A DNA stretch of 64,000 nucleotides from Neobacillus niacini (GCF_030817595.1 NZ_JAUSZN010000001.1:1124001-1188000), one strand, 5' to 3'; counted from the first letter of the stretch, positions 43,945-53,331 are shown. Notes: generated by a model from the letters alone, not told the origin. A program made the numbers and translations.

Positions 43945-44708
43945 CCGATACTCATTCCTTCCTTTGGACTGCTTGCTGCAGCATATCTCTTTTTCTCGAT
44001 TCGACCGGCTTCATAGCCTAATCGTCCAGCTTCAATCGCTAATCTCATTGCTTTTGCCATTTTTACCGGATCCTTAGCTGCTGAAACAGCCGTATTTAAT
44101 AACACACCATCGGCTCCTATTTCCATAGCAAATGCAGCATCAGCTGGTGAGCCAATACCAGCATCCACGATAACGGGAACAACCGCTTGTTCGATAATAA
44201 AGCTAAGGTTGACAGAATTGATGATACCTTGACCTGAACCTATCGGTGAGGCCCCTGGCATGATAGCATGGCAGCCTGCTTCTTGAAGTTTCCTAGCTAA
44301 AACTACATCGTCGGAAGTATAGGGGAGGACAATAAAGCCTTCCTTCACCAATTCTACCGTTGCCTTTAGGGTTTCAATCGGGTCAGGAAGTAAGGTTTTA
44401 TCACAGCCGATCACTTCCACTTTAATCATATCGCATAGGCCTGAAGCTTTCGCTAGTTTTGCGATCCGGACAGCCTCTGCTGCTGTTTTCGCTCCTGCAG
44501 TATTTGGCAGCAGCCTATATTTATTGGTATCTAGCTGTTCTAAAAAATTCGGCTGGCTTGCTTCAAAAATATTCATTCGTCTAACCGCAAACGTAAGAAT
44601 TTCTGCTTCGGAAACTTCCACCGCTTCCTTTTGGATTTCAAAGCTTGGATACTTTCCCGTTCCAAGTAACAAACGAGATTGAAAGGATAATGAACCGATT
44701 TTTAACAT
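43941..44708 (-). CDS. thiG: Thiazole synthase ThiG
   Basis: This 255-residue TIM-barrel enzyme builds the thiazole phosphate from deoxyxylulose phosphate, dehydroglycine and ThiS-thiocarboxylate. It contains the Schiff-base lysine in [16 protein letters not shown] and the phosphate-binding [10 protein letters not shown] and [11 protein letters not shown]. The start codon lies right after the thiS stop, with GGAGGCGG across the junction. It overlaps thiF by 4 bases. Confidence 0.95.
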   Translation of the reverse strand: MLKIGSLSFQSRLLLGTGKYPSFEIQKEAVEVSEAEILTFAVRRMNIFEASQPNFLEQLDTNKYRLLPNTAGAKTAAEAVRIAKLAKASGLCDMIKVEVIGCDKTLLPDPIETLKATVELVKEGFIVLPYTSDDVVLARKLQEAGCHAIMPGASPIGSGQGIINSVNLSFIIEQAVVPVIVDAGIGSPADAAFAMEIGADGVLLNTAVSAAKDPVKMAKAMRLAIEAGRLGYEAGRIEKKRYAAASSPKEGMSIG

Positions 44709-44709
44709 A

Positions 44710-44913
44710 TCAACCGCCTCCTACAAAATGGACTATTTCGATTCGATCTTTATCTGATAATCTAGTACTTTGGTGTTCTACCTTGTTTACGATTTCACCA
44801 TTTACTTCCACAATAACGACTCTATTATGGATTTCATAATGTTTCAGAACATCGGAAATAAATACTACATGTTCTGGTAATTGGATTAACTCCCCATTTA
44901 ATATTACCCTCAT
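44710..44913 (-). CDS. thiS: Sulfur carrier protein ThiS
   Basis: This 67-residue ubiquitin-fold protein carries sulfur as a C-terminal thiocarboxylate on the final Gly-Gly (HFVGGG). It is adenylated by ThiF and donates sulfur to ThiG. AGGAGG precedes the ATG. The length is typical. Confidence 0.95.
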   Translation of the reverse strand: MRVILNGELIQLPEHVVFISDVLKHYEIHNRVVIVEVNGEIVNKVEHQSTRLSDKDRIEIVHFVGGG

Positions 44914-44924
44914 GTTATTACCTC

Positions 44925-46055
44925 CTATCGTACTTTTTCTTTGTGTCTTTCTAATTGAAAAGCTGAGAGTAGATCATCATCTAGCACATTGCCTGTTAAT
45001 AAATCAGCTACTAGTTTCCCTGTAATAGGGCTTAATAAAATCCCATTTCTAAAATGCCCAGCAGCAACAAATAACCCCTTCCATCTTGGATGCTCACCAA
45101 TATAAGGAAGTCCATCTCCTGTCTGAGGCCGAATTCCAGACCACACTCGCTCCCATGCAGCATCCTTAATCTGCGGAACCAGTTGAGTGGCTCTTTCTAT
45201 TAATCTTGCGATACCCTTAGGTGTAACCGTGTTATCATATGTATCTTCAATCATGGTCGCACCGATATAAATTTCCCCATTTCGTTTTGGTACGAGATAA
45301 CATCGTTTATCTGAAAAAATCGTTGTGTTGATAATCGGCTTTTCCGTCCTAATCGAAAAGCATTCGCCTTTTACTGGATACACACGAATATCAATTCCTG
45401 ATTCACGCATTAATTTTGCAGACCAAGCTCCAGTGGCAACGACAACTTGATCACAGTTTACAATGCCATTAGTGGTAATAACGCCTTTTACCTGACTGTT
45501 TTCAAATTTAAAAGAGAGGACCTCCGTATTTTGACGTATTTCCGCTCCAAAATTGACTGCTGCTTTTGCAAAAGCTTGTGTTAACTTTGCTGGCTGCACA
45601 TGACCATCATTAGGGAGATACATCCCACCAGCTAAACTCGGTGACAGGGATGGCTCCATTTCTCTTAATTCCTTTGTATCCAGCCATTTTATTGCTGGAT
45701 CCCACTTCCTTTGAAAGGTGACCTGTTTTTTTACTTCTAATGCGATTTCTTCAGATTCTGCAATTTTTAACATTCCTTTATTCACATACTCGATATCGAC
45801 TCCGCTGTATTCAAATAACTCACAAGAGAGAGTAGAAAACATCTTCTGACTTTTTAAAGCCATCTGGAATAACGGACCGTCTTGTTCCAGCTCCGCTTGT
45901 GCTGCCAGCATTCCCGCAGCTGCACTTGAAGCTTGGCAAGCCAATTGATTCTTCTCAATAATGATTACTTTTCTTCCTATTTTTGATAGCTGATAGGCAA
46001 TCGAGGCTCCGTTAATTCCTCCTCCGATTATGGCAACATCAAATGAATTTTCCAA
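44925..46055 (-). CDS. thiO: Glycine oxidase ThiO
   Basis: This 376-residue FAD enzyme oxidises glycine to the imine needed by ThiG. It has the dinucleotide motif AIIGGGINGASIAYQL at the N-terminus and VVVATGAWS and GIRPQTGDGLPYIG later, as in other DAO-type oxidases. The frame is open to 46070, but TTG 46055 with GGAGGTGG at 5 bases is the better start. It follows tenI with one base between stop and start. Confidence 0.92.
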   Translation of the reverse strand: MENSFDVAIIGGGINGASIAYQLSKIGRKVIIIEKNQLACQASSAAAGMLAAQAELEQDGPLFQMALKSQKMFSTLSCELFEYSGVDIEYVNKGMLKIAESEEIALEVKKQVTFQRKWDPAIKWLDTKELREMEPSLSPSLAGGMYLPNDGHVQPAKLTQAFAKAAVNFGAEIRQNTEVLSFKFENSQVKGVITTNGIVNCDQVVVATGAWSAKLMRESGIDIRVYPVKGECFSIRTEKPIINTTIFSDKRCYLVPKRNGEIYIGATMIEDTYDNTVTPKGIARLIERATQLVPQIKDAAWERVWSGIRPQTGDGLPYIGEHPRWKGLFVAAGHFRNGILLSPITGKLVADLLTGNVLDDDLLSAFQLERHKEKVR

Positions 46056-46056
46056 T

Positions 46057-46680
46057 TTATCCACCTCCATTATTTAATGCCTTACTATAAGCCTTTACTG
46101 CCAATAATGGGTCATGCGCTTCTAAAACACCAGACATGACAGCAATCCCTTTTGTCCCTCCCTGAAGAACCTGCTCCGTATTATCAGGTGTTATCCCTCC
46201 AATGGCAATAACATCAATATCTAGTTTTGATAGCTTTTTTAATTCCTCAAGGCCTTTTGGGATCTTACCTGGTTTTGATTGAGAATGGAAAACATGTCCG
46301 TATAGAACATAATCTGCACCCTTCTCTTTTGCATTTAGACCTTCCGGATAGGAATGGATAGAACTCCCTATCCTAAGCTGAGGAAAGTTTTCTTTTACGC
46401 TTGCTGCATCTAAACTGTGAAAGGCTAATTGAACGCCTCTGGCCCCTGTTACTAATGCAACATCTGCCCGGTCATTAATCATGATCTTTGACGGTGGTAT
46501 GTTATTTTTTGTTAAAAGTTCGACTAATTGAAATAGTTCCCTAGCAGTTTTTTGTTTTTCTCGTAAATGAATGGCAGTTATATATGGGTGAATATCCTTT
46601 ACAATTTCCCCTAACTGTTCGATTGCCATTTTACCATTGGATATAATATGTAACTCTTTCCCTTTAACACTCGTTAAAAT
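46057..46680 (-). CDS. tenI: Thiazole tautomerase TenI (non-ATG start likely)
   Basis: This ThiE-like TIM barrel isomerises the thiazole product. The first ATG in frame is 46629, but the codons before it continue the family N-terminus (KGKELHIISNGKM, like MELHAI in Bacillus subtilis TenI). The frame is open to an ATT at 46680, 6 bases after AGGGGGG. No ATG, GTG or TTG occurs in frame there. Motifs HLREKQKTA, DYVLYGHVFHSQ and IAIGGITPDN support the family. It is the first gene after the TPP riboswitch; tenA, thiD and thiC are not in the window. Confidence 0.85.
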   Translation of the reverse strand: MLTSVKGKELHIISNGKMAIEQLGEIVKDIHPYITAIHLREKQKTARELFQLVELLTKNNIPPSKIMINDRADVALVTGARGVQLAFHSLDAASVKENFPQLRIGSSIHSYPEGLNAKEKGADYVLYGHVFHSQSKPGKIPKGLEELKKLSKLDIDVIAIGGITPDNTEQVLQGGTKGIAVMSGVLEAHDPLLAVKAYSKALNNGGG

Positions 46681-46732
46681 ACAAGTCCCCCCTATTTGAA
46701 GATGCTACTTATCTATGAAGTTAAGTAAACAA

Positions 46733-46765
46733 CAAAAAACCACTTCCTATAGTAAGAAAGTGGTC
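46733..46765 (-). terminator. TPP-riboswitch terminator
   Basis: On the minus strand CCACTTTC and GGAAGTGG form a stem followed by TTTTTTG, located between the TPP aptamer and tenI. It is the expression platform that stops transcription when thiamine pyrophosphate is bound. Confidence 0.88.
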
Positions 46766-46804
46766 GAAAATTTGAAATAAAGCATTTGCTCTCCAAATAT
46801 CGAA

Positions 46805-46902
46805 TTTTCCACTTCCCTACGCTGGTATAACCCAGATCAGGTTCATAGAGTCCCGAAGTATCACTTCAATCTCAGCCTTTTATAAAGGCACCTCTAGCGG
46901 AT
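46805..46902 (-). promoter_or_regulatory. TPP riboswitch (THI box)
   Basis: The minus strand shows the conserved elements GAGGTGCC, GGCTGAGA, and CTATGAACCTGATCTGGGTT leading to ACCAGCGTAGGGAAGTGG. This is the classic thiamine pyrophosphate aptamer. It is followed by a terminator and controls tenI-thiO-thiS-thiG-thiF. Confidence 0.96.
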
Positions 46903-47277
46903 TTGATTCATTTATTCACTTGAAATAATTACCTTACATGGTTAATGTTAGCACGTTGATTAGAAATGTCAAACTATTTCTTTCCACGAAACAATAGCTG
47001 CTAGAGGTCTCCTTGTTTCTGGATGAAGATGGATGTCGCTTCCACAATATGTCCCCAGTAAGGAAGGTCTCTTGACAGACAACAAATGATCTGATGAATG
47101 CCGACTGGCAGACCAGTTAATTCTTTTATTTATTGTATAATACAATTATTTACAATATATTTACAAAAAATAGGAATTTTATCCTTTCTAGAGTTTCCCA
47201 AATTCTGATATAGTTTTTTTGTATAGTAAATGAATATTTTAAATATTTCTTTTATTAACAATATATAACTAAAGGAG
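46903..47277. other. Spacer between thi riboswitch and small membrane genes
   Basis: About 370 bases carry the promoter region of the thi operon and the upstream region of the gene at 47290. No gene or RNA structure was recognised. Confidence 0.4.
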
Positions 47278-47289
47278 GTGCATCAAATT

Positions 47290-47581
47290 TTGGGTGTAAG
47301 ACCGCATGTTAAAAACAAAAAGAACAAATCAAAATCATACATAAGTCCCTTTGTCGAAAAATATGGGAGTTTTCAGGAATCTCTAAGACCCGAAGAAAGA
47401 TATCTTTGTTTCTTTGATGGGACCGCTTATTCCCTTTTTAATAGGTTATTTAATATTTACTTTATCTCAAAATGAACTAATTCAGATTGTAGGCATCATA
47501 TGGATGTTTAATCTTTTTACTCTTTTTTCAACAGATGGTAAAAATATAAGAGATAATATGAAAAAAATTATGGGAGGGGCG
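47290..47581 (+). pseudogene. Frameshifted small membrane protein gene
   Basis: AAAGGAGG precedes TTG 47290, opening a frame (MGVRPHVKNKKNK, ESLRPEERYL) that ends at 47475 in an unnatural way. Another frame from about 47417 continues with a membrane segment LIPFLIGYLIFTLS and ends at 47593, just after the start of the next gene. One indel near 47400-47420 would join them into one protein of about 100 residues with two hydrophobic segments. No family is recognised. It forms an operon with the 99-residue gene downstream. Confidence 0.5.
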
Positions 47582-47589
47582 ATTTTAAA

Positions 47590-47889
47590 ATGAAAAAGCG
47601 AGTGATTGTCGCAAATGTTTTTATAGTGAGCTCGATTATTTTTACGATTATTATGGTTGTAACACTTGCAATGGTAGATCTTAAATTAGGGACAAAAATA
47701 GGCGAAGGAGTCTTTTATATTAAAGGACATTATAAAGAAATGACGGAGATTGGCGGAGAAATGAAAAGTACCATTGTTACGGAACAAGGTCCTGGGGTTA
47801 TCACCGTTCCTTTAGCTCTTAGTCTCTTAATAACTCTAATCGTAGCGATATTCCTTCCGAAAAAAATGAAGGATGAAAAAGTGGTATAG
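47590..47889 (+). CDS. Small two-span membrane protein
   Basis: This 99-residue protein has an N-terminal and a C-terminal membrane segment around an extracytoplasmic loop (GEGVFYIKGHYKEMTEIGGE). GGGAGGGGCG precedes ATG. It partly overlaps the end of the preceding decayed frame and a hairpin terminator follows. Function and family are not known. Confidence 0.6.
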   Translation: MKKRVIVANVFIVSSIIFTIIMVVTLAMVDLKLGTKIGEGVFYIKGHYKEMTEIGGEMKSTIVTEQGPGVITVPLALSLLITLIVAIFLPKKMKDEKVV

Positions 47890-47954
47890 TAACTCCCCTA
47901 CCCCATTCAATAAAAAAATAATATCAAGATGTATTGTAAAAAGAATAGAAAATG

Positions 47955-47995
47955 TAAAAAATCCTATCCATAAGAATCGTGGTTAGGATTTTTAT
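47955..47995 (+). terminator. Terminator after small membrane gene
   Basis: AAAAATCCTA and TAGGATTTTT pair around an inner CC/GG extension with one T-T mismatch, and the plus strand ends in TTTTTATTG. Confidence 0.7.
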
Positions 47996-48033
47996 TGTTT
48001 ACTGTAAAATATTTAAACGAAAGAGGTGTTTAT

Positions 48034-48540
48034 ATGGAAAGAATCATTATAAAAGGCGCGAAAGAAAACAACTTAAAGAATGTTAATTTAGAAATACCTA
48101 AAAATAAATTTAGTTGTTTTTACAGGGCTATCAGGTTCAGGAATATCATCATTAGCCTTTAATACTATTTATGCAGAAGGTCATAGCAGATAAGTAGAAA
48201 GAATGTCAGCTTATGCTAGACAATTCTTAGGTCAGTTAGAAAAACCAAAAGTGGATTCGATAGACGGTCTCTCTTACCATTGCTTTTGACCAAAGTACAG
48301 CTTCTAGAAATCCGCGTTCAGCCGCAGGAACGGTAACTGAAATCTATGATCATTTACGTTTATTGTATGCTCGTGTCGGTACCGTTTATTGTCCGCGTGG
48401 ACATGGTGAAATAAAATCACAAACTATTACTGAAATTGTCGATCAAATTATGTCGCTTGAAGAAGGTACCAGATTATAAACATCTCGCTCCTGTGATTGA
48501 GGAAGAGAACGGTTGATGTCTCTGTTAAAGTATCTGCTTT
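48034..48540 (+). pseudogene. UvrA-like ATPase relic
   Basis: AAAGAGGTG precedes ATG 48034, and the pieces [80 protein letters not shown] and YDHLRLLYARVGTVYCPRGH match the N-terminal part of excinuclease UvrA or a UvrA-like paralogue. There are at least three frame changes and an in-frame stop, and the Walker A lysine is isoleucine (GSGIS). Only about 160 of more than 750 residues remain. It is non-functional. Confidence 0.85.
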
Positions 48541-48838
48541 GATTCTGGCAATTAACGGATGTATGTTTTGGAGGTATGTTTATTAATTTTTATGAATCAT
48601 TACTAAAGAGTAGACCTGTATACACACTAATATTTATTCATACTTGTAAAGCGACGCATACTGTACTAACGGAGCAGTTTAATTGAAGCAGGCATCTCAC
48701 ATCTACCTCATCTCATTAACAATGAAAGGAGCAAGGTAAGAGTTAGTTGACCATTTGGTGTGTACAACGTTAAGTTATAAATGTGTTTTTTTATCAGAGT
48801 GTTTGTCCCATACAAAAATCTCTCAAACGAATAGATTA
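48541..48838. other. Spacer before NHL-repeat gene
   Basis: About 300 bases between the UvrA-like relic and the beta-propeller gene hold no recognisable gene or RNA. Confidence 0.4.
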
Positions 48839-48874
48839 AATAATAGATTTAATAATATTTTTAAATCTATTATT
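48839..48874. promoter_or_regulatory. 14-base inverted repeat in leader of NHL gene
   Basis: AATAATAGATTTAA and TTAAATCTATTATT flank an 8-base AT-only loop, ending a few bases before the ribosome binding site AGAAGGGAG. It could be an operator or an mRNA structure that protects or controls the transcript. Confidence 0.4.
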
Positions 48875-48896
48875 AATAGAAGGGAGTTTTTCTGGA

Positions 48897-49952
48897 ATGA
48901 AACGACATGACTATCTTTACATTGGTGACGGCTTCGACAACACCGTGAAGACATTTGATGCAGAATCGGGCAGGTTTCTCGGAAGATTTGTTCCATCAGG
49001 TGACCAGGGATTAAACGGTCCCCGAGGGCTTATCTTCGACCATAATGGTAATCTCCTTGTTACTAACCAAAACGTAGAGCCTCCACCTCCTCCAGCACCT
49101 CAAAATGGAAGCATTTTAAAGTACGATGGACACACTGGACAGTTTCAAGGATTTCTCGTCAGTCCCAATGACCCTAACGCCCCGTTCGCCCCGCGCGGTA
49201 TCGTGCTTTCGAAACAAAATATTCTGTTTGTGGCAGACACTATTGTACAGACCGGACTGAATGGAGAAGTGCGGACATATGATGGTACCACTGGGGTGTT
49301 TCAGGGGAATCTTGAACACCCGCCTACAGGAGAGTTTTTTCCTCGAAGTGTAGTAATTGGTCCAGACGGCTTGTTATATGTGTCCGTCCGCAATAACCCT
49401 AATACTGCAGAAGGTCAACTCGGTGGACGGGTAGTGCGCTATAATCCGAAGACCAGGGAATTCATTGATGTGTTCATTGAGGGTGATTCCATCCCCGATT
49501 TTAACCGTCCGGAAGGTTTGGTCTTCGGTCCTGATGGCAACCTCTATATCACCAGTTTCAGAAGGGACCCGAATGACACGGACAAAATTCTTATCTTCGA
49601 CCGTAAGGGCAGGTTTCTTGACAAGATTAATCTCTATGCTGTCGGACAGCCCCGCGCCTTTGCGCAGGCTATCCTGTTTGGTCCAAACGGCAAACTGTTT
49701 GTCCCTATTACAGGACCGGGTCCCGCCGTTACTGGCCAGCCTTTGGGACCTGATACAGGTTCTGTACGTCGCTACAACATTAAGACCAAAACATTTGATG
49801 TGTTTGTGCGTCCGGCTCTTCTGGGAGGACCGTTAACGGAGCCGTGGTATCTGACCTTTGGCAAAACGGACCCTGCAACACTAGCTTACGGGCATGACAA
49901 GGAAGAAAGCAGCGACCATGATCACCACCATGATGATGAAAGCAGTGACTAG
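48897..49952 (+). CDS. NHL/SMP-30-like beta-propeller protein with His/Asp-rich tail
   Basis: This 351-residue protein has about six blades of the type GPRGLIFDHNGNLLVTNQ, each with PDG(N/K)LYV or similar (GPDGNLYITSF). No signal peptide or catalytic motif stands out. The C-terminus HDKEESSDHDHHHDDESSD could bind metal. A Pro-rich loop EPPPPPAPQ separates blades one and two. AGAAGGGAG precedes ATG and a terminator follows, so it is transcribed alone. The role is unknown. Confidence 0.7.
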   Translation: MKRHDYLYIGDGFDNTVKTFDAESGRFLGRFVPSGDQGLNGPRGLIFDHNGNLLVTNQNVEPPPPPAPQNGSILKYDGHTGQFQGFLVSPNDPNAPFAPRGIVLSKQNILFVADTIVQTGLNGEVRTYDGTTGVFQGNLEHPPTGEFFPRSVVIGPDGLLYVSVRNNPNTAEGQLGGRVVRYNPKTREFIDVFIEGDSIPDFNRPEGLVFGPDGNLYITSFRRDPNDTDKILIFDRKGRFLDKINLYAVGQPRAFAQAILFGPNGKLFVPITGPGPAVTGQPLGPDTGSVRRYNIKTKTFDVFVRPALLGGPLTEPWYLTFGKTDPATLAYGHDKEESSDHDHHHDDESSD

Positions 49953-49985
49953 AATAGTAGTTAAAATTTGAATATATAAGGAAAG

Positions 49986-50016
49986 ACCGCTACTTGTGTT
50001 TAGATAGCGGTTTTTC
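49986..50016 (+). terminator. Terminator after NHL gene
   Basis: ACCGCTA and TAGCGGT pair with a 12-base loop, followed by TTTTTC. It lies 34 bases after the stop codon. Confidence 0.8.
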
Positions 50017-50401
50017 TTTGGACAAGGTGTAACTTTTCTAAAAGGTCTATGATTTGTTTTAAAGTATTCCTTACAGCGAGGTGAGATCGCCAAGTTTCTA
50101 ACATCACACAGGTCAAGGTGGTTCTCACGATACAGGTATTACATCTTTATTTTCTTCATGGAGAATGTGAAGAAATGTACTTACGCTTACAGGTAGCTTT
50201 AGCTCTATAAAGAGTAAAAATATAGAGCCTAAAATATGCAAGTTTGTATGCACTACTTGCGTATTTTGGCTCTTTCTATATTCATCAAACATACTGCCGT
50301 TTATAGCATTTTTTAACCGCCAAATACAGATAGCTGATTTCTCTTCTATAGGATTCAGTAAGATTAAAATCCTTTGTGCTGAATATTTGCACTCTCTTCA
50401 T
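50017..50401. other. Spacer with long hairpin
   Basis: The region has no gene. At 50223-50273 an imperfect stem pairs AGAGCCTAAAATATGCAAGT with ACTTGCGTATTTTGGCTCT around an 8- to 11-base loop, ending in TTTCTATA. It is probably a terminator or a repeat remnant. Confidence 0.5.
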
Positions 50402-50710
50402 TTAGAATTCCCATTTTTCTAATATGTGCTCAGGTTTTTTCATCACCTAAGTCATAAAGCATCGTATAAATCCATAGTATTCGCTGGTCATATTCCCTAT
50501 TTTGAGGCTGATGATGATATTCAAGATTAGGAATATGTGATCGAAAATAACTTTCCCAATCTGTTTCATCCATTCGATTAAAAAGTCGTTCAAGGAAATT
50601 TACTTGAGATTCTGTCGCTTCAATTTTATAAACCCATTCTCCCTCGAAAGGTCCTGTGAAAATTTCATTAGATTGAATATTGATATAGTAACTTTGTTTT
50701 TGTCCATCAT
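50402..50710 (-). pseudogene. Twice-frameshifted small gene of unknown function
   Basis: AGGAGATGAT precedes ATG 50710, but the coding frame (QKQSYYINIQSNEIFTGPFE, NRMDETDWESYFRSHIPNLE, YDQRILWIYTMLYDLGDEK) starts one base off from that ATG. Near the end, a run of six A leads the frame to a TGA, while one base fewer gives the natural ending PEHILEKWEF and TAA at 50402. Two single-base indels would restore a protein of about 102 residues. It is a recent pseudogene or has two assembly errors. The family is not recognised. Confidence 0.55.
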
Positions 50711-50861
50711 TCGATCATCTCCTATCTTTATGGATGTTTACCACAACTTTCAATGTTTTAAACATTTTCATACCTTCAAGTATTCCCTAAATGGTAAGAA
50801 TCGTATAATCATTTAACTCCACCTGTTAATTACTAACAATTGCCGAAAATGAATTGAATCT

Positions 50862-51749
50862 CTAATTGATATTTTTGACATTTTCATTCCCATCGTAGGA
50901 ATAATAGAAAGGTTTTTGTTTTAGGTTCTTGAAAAGAAGTGACAAATGCTTTGATAATTGGAAAACAATCTCGTTGCTATTCCGTCTATTTTTGTCTATT
51001 AAAATTCCCACCACTGTTCCACTGTGAGCAACAACAATTCCGCCTTGAAATGCATGAGCTAATCTTTCCATTTCAAAAAAATAAGGTTTTCTTAATATTT
51101 TTTGATTCACTCGTGCACTAATCGTTGTTGCCTTACAAATAAGAGAAAACTCATTTGTACTGAACCCTTCTCTGACCCAATGATATGCTTCTGAAAATTG
51201 ATGCTGATCAGATCGATTATATGCTTTTTTAAATTGATTAAATTCAATTGTATTTACGGCTCCTCCGAGGTCTATCCCAACGAGGATGAAGGGCGGTAAA
51301 ACTCCAAAGCTTTCAATAAGATCACCGTGTATATAATCATAAGCCACAACCTCATCATACATCACACCATCTGTTGGCTCAATCTTAGCGGCTATTGCAG
51401 AAATTATATCTTGCGTTAGGGGAAGAGAGTAACTATGAGCAATTGCTTTCATAGATGCTACAATATCTGCAGAACTACTCGCCATCCCTTTGCCCATTGG
51501 AATATTTGACCGAATGTCAAGTTTGCCGCCACCATTCAAACCAAACAGATTTAATAACAATTTTCCAGCTTTAATTGCTTTCACCTTTGAATTCACACTT
51601 GTTAATTCTGGTGAAGTTTGATCTGGGATAAAGCTTGCCTCACTTCTCAAACTTTGGATTGGAAAAGTGATTAAAAAAGGCCGTCCGTCTATTATCCCTT
51701 GAACAAGTTCTCCAAATGTTCCATTGCAACTTCCCTTACCTATTTTCAT
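50862..51749 (-). CDS. pduX: L-threonine kinase, PduX-like (GHMP family)
   Basis: This 295-residue GHMP kinase has the ATP-binding motif IPMGKGMASSSADIVA near residue 87 and starts with GKGSCNGTFGELVQG, which is typical of PduX. PduX makes L-threonine phosphate, the precursor of the aminopropanol linker of cobalamin. Its position directly after cobQ supports this. ATG 51749 with TAGGAGC at 8 bases is preferred to a longer frame. CobD, CobU and CobS are not in the window. Confidence 0.85.
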   Translation of the reverse strand: MKIGKGSCNGTFGELVQGIIDGRPFLITFPIQSLRSEASFIPDQTSPELTSVNSKVKAIKAGKLLLNLFGLNGGGKLDIRSNIPMGKGMASSSADIVASMKAIAHSYSLPLTQDIISAIAAKIEPTDGVMYDEVVAYDYIHGDLIESFGVLPPFILVGIDLGGAVNTIEFNQFKKAYNRSDQHQFSEAYHWVREGFSTNEFSLICKATTISARVNQKILRKPYFFEMERLAHAFQGGIVVAHSGTVVGILIDKNRRNSNEIVFQLSKHLSLLFKNLKQKPFYYSYDGNENVKNIN

Positions 51750-51813
51750 TGTGAAAGCTCCTATTTCATCCACAGTTCAACCAACAAGGAAGTGATATCT
51801 GTTTGGACACCCT

Positions 51814-53331
51814 TCATTGGCTAATCCGCCTTTTTGTGAAATCCTTCATTTTTTGTTCAATCAAATCAAGCTTTACGTGCGACCTTACATGATCCGCTAA
51901 TAGATCAAATGCTTCTTCACGCAATTGGTTGAAGGATACACGACGATGAATCGGCTCCAATCCTTTTCCTTGGCGAATCTGATTCAGCAGTTCCTTACGA
52001 AATTCATCATTATGAAAAATCCCATGGAAGTAAGTACCAATGATTCTTTCATGTGCGGTTTTACAACCATCTGATTGGCCTTGTGTATCGATTAGTCCCC
52101 AGGATTCTCGGGTCGTCCACGTTTCTCCCATATGAATCTCATAACCTGACACGTTGAAATGTTTGCCGTTAAAGTGTAGGAGTCCGTTTGATAACACGGT
52201 CGTCTTGTCTTTTGTAATGGTCGTCCTGATGGGCAGTAAGCGGAGACCTTCGATTTCATGGTGAAGTGACTCAATGGCAAACGGATCCTCGATTTTTTCA
52301 CCGAGCATTTGATAGCCGCCGCAAATTCCAAATAGAAGGGATTCGTGCTTTTGCTGCAATTCCACGATTTTCTCGGCGATACCACTTTTTCTTAAAAACA
52401 GCAAATCCTCGATCGTATTCTTGCTCCCAGGAAGAATCACTAAATCTGGGCTGTGTAATTGGTCTGCTCTTGTAATAAACCGGACATGGCAATCAGGTTC
52501 GGTAAAAAAAGGATCGACGTCGGTGAAATTGGAGATTTTCGGATACTGTATCACCGCAATATCAAGTTCTTTTTCGGTATTTCGGACCGATGTATATTGA
52601 TTTAATATCATGGAATCCTCGGCATCAATGTTTAAATTCTCCAAATAAGGAATCACTCCCAGAACCGGTTTTCCTGTATATTCCTCAAACCATGTTAAAC
52701 CAGATTCCAAAAGCCGTATATCACCGCGGAATTTATTGATGATGACGCCGATGATTCGGTCACGGTCATTAGGGTCCATAAGCTGAAGGGTTCCTACTAA
52801 ACTGGCAAAAACTCCGCCTTTTTCGATATCCCCAATCAAAATCACAGGGGCGTCAGCCATTCTTGCGACCCGCATATTGACCATTTCCCTGTCATTCAGA
52901 TTAATCTCGGCAGGACTGCCCGCTCCTTCAATGACAATCCGTTCATACTTTTCTGACAGAACAGCAAGCGATTCTTTAATAAGCTCAATACCCGTTTGAA
53001 AGAATTCCTGGCGATACGCTCTGGCTTCGATATTTTTATACGGTTTTCCATGGACCACAATTTGGGATTGGTTATCCCGATTCGGCTTGAGCAGAATCGG
53101 ATTCATATCAGTTGTCGCCTGAATCCCTGCCGCTTCGGCCTGGACCCCTTGTGCTCTTCCTATTTCTTTTCCATCCACTGTGATATAAGAGTTTAACGCC
53201 ATATTTTGTGACTTAAAAGGAACCGTTTTATATCCGTCCTGGGCGAATATACGGCAAAAGGCCGTCACGACGACACTTTTGCCGACATCTGAATTGGTAC
53301 CTTGAAACATCAATTTAAGAGCCTCAGCCAT
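51814..53331 (-). CDS. cobQ: Cobyric acid synthase CobQ
   Basis: This 505-residue glutamine-dependent amidotransferase adds four amides (b, d, e, g) to adenosylcobyrinic acid diamide. The ATP-binding QGTNSDVGKSVV is at the N-terminus, and the C-terminal glutaminase domain has the nucleophile in FGICGGYQMLG near residue 340 and GTYFHGIFHND. ATG 53331 has AAGGAG at 9 bases; an upstream extension is spurious. It lies between cbiX and pduX. Confidence 0.94.
   Translation of the reverse strand: MAEALKLMFQGTNSDVGKSVVVTAFCRIFAQDGYKTVPFKSQNMALNSYITVDGKEIGRAQGVQAEAAGIQATTDMNPILLKPNRDNQSQIVVHGKPYKNIEARAYRQEFFQTGIELIKESLAVLSEKYERIVIEGAGSPAEINLNDREMVNMRVARMADAPVILIGDIEKGGVFASLVGTLQLMDPNDRDRIIGVIINKFRGDIRLLESGLTWFEEYTGKPVLGVIPYLENLNIDAEDSMILNQYTSVRNTEKELDIAVIQYPKISNFTDVDPFFTEPDCHVRFITRADQLHSPDLVILPGSKNTIEDLLFLRKSGIAEKIVELQQKHESLLFGICGGYQMLGEKIEDPFAIESLHHEIEGLRLLPIRTTITKDKTTVLSNGLLHFNGKHFNVSGYEIHMGETWTTRESWGLIDTQGQSDGCKTAHERIIGTYFHGIFHNDEFRKELLNQIRQGKGLEPIHRRVSFNQLREEAFDLLADHVRSHVKLDLIEQKMKDFTKRRISQ

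Noticed and set aside
46980-47120. Second riboswitch downstream of the TPP element
   Set aside because: The sequence has no conserved aptamer core and no gene directly under it.
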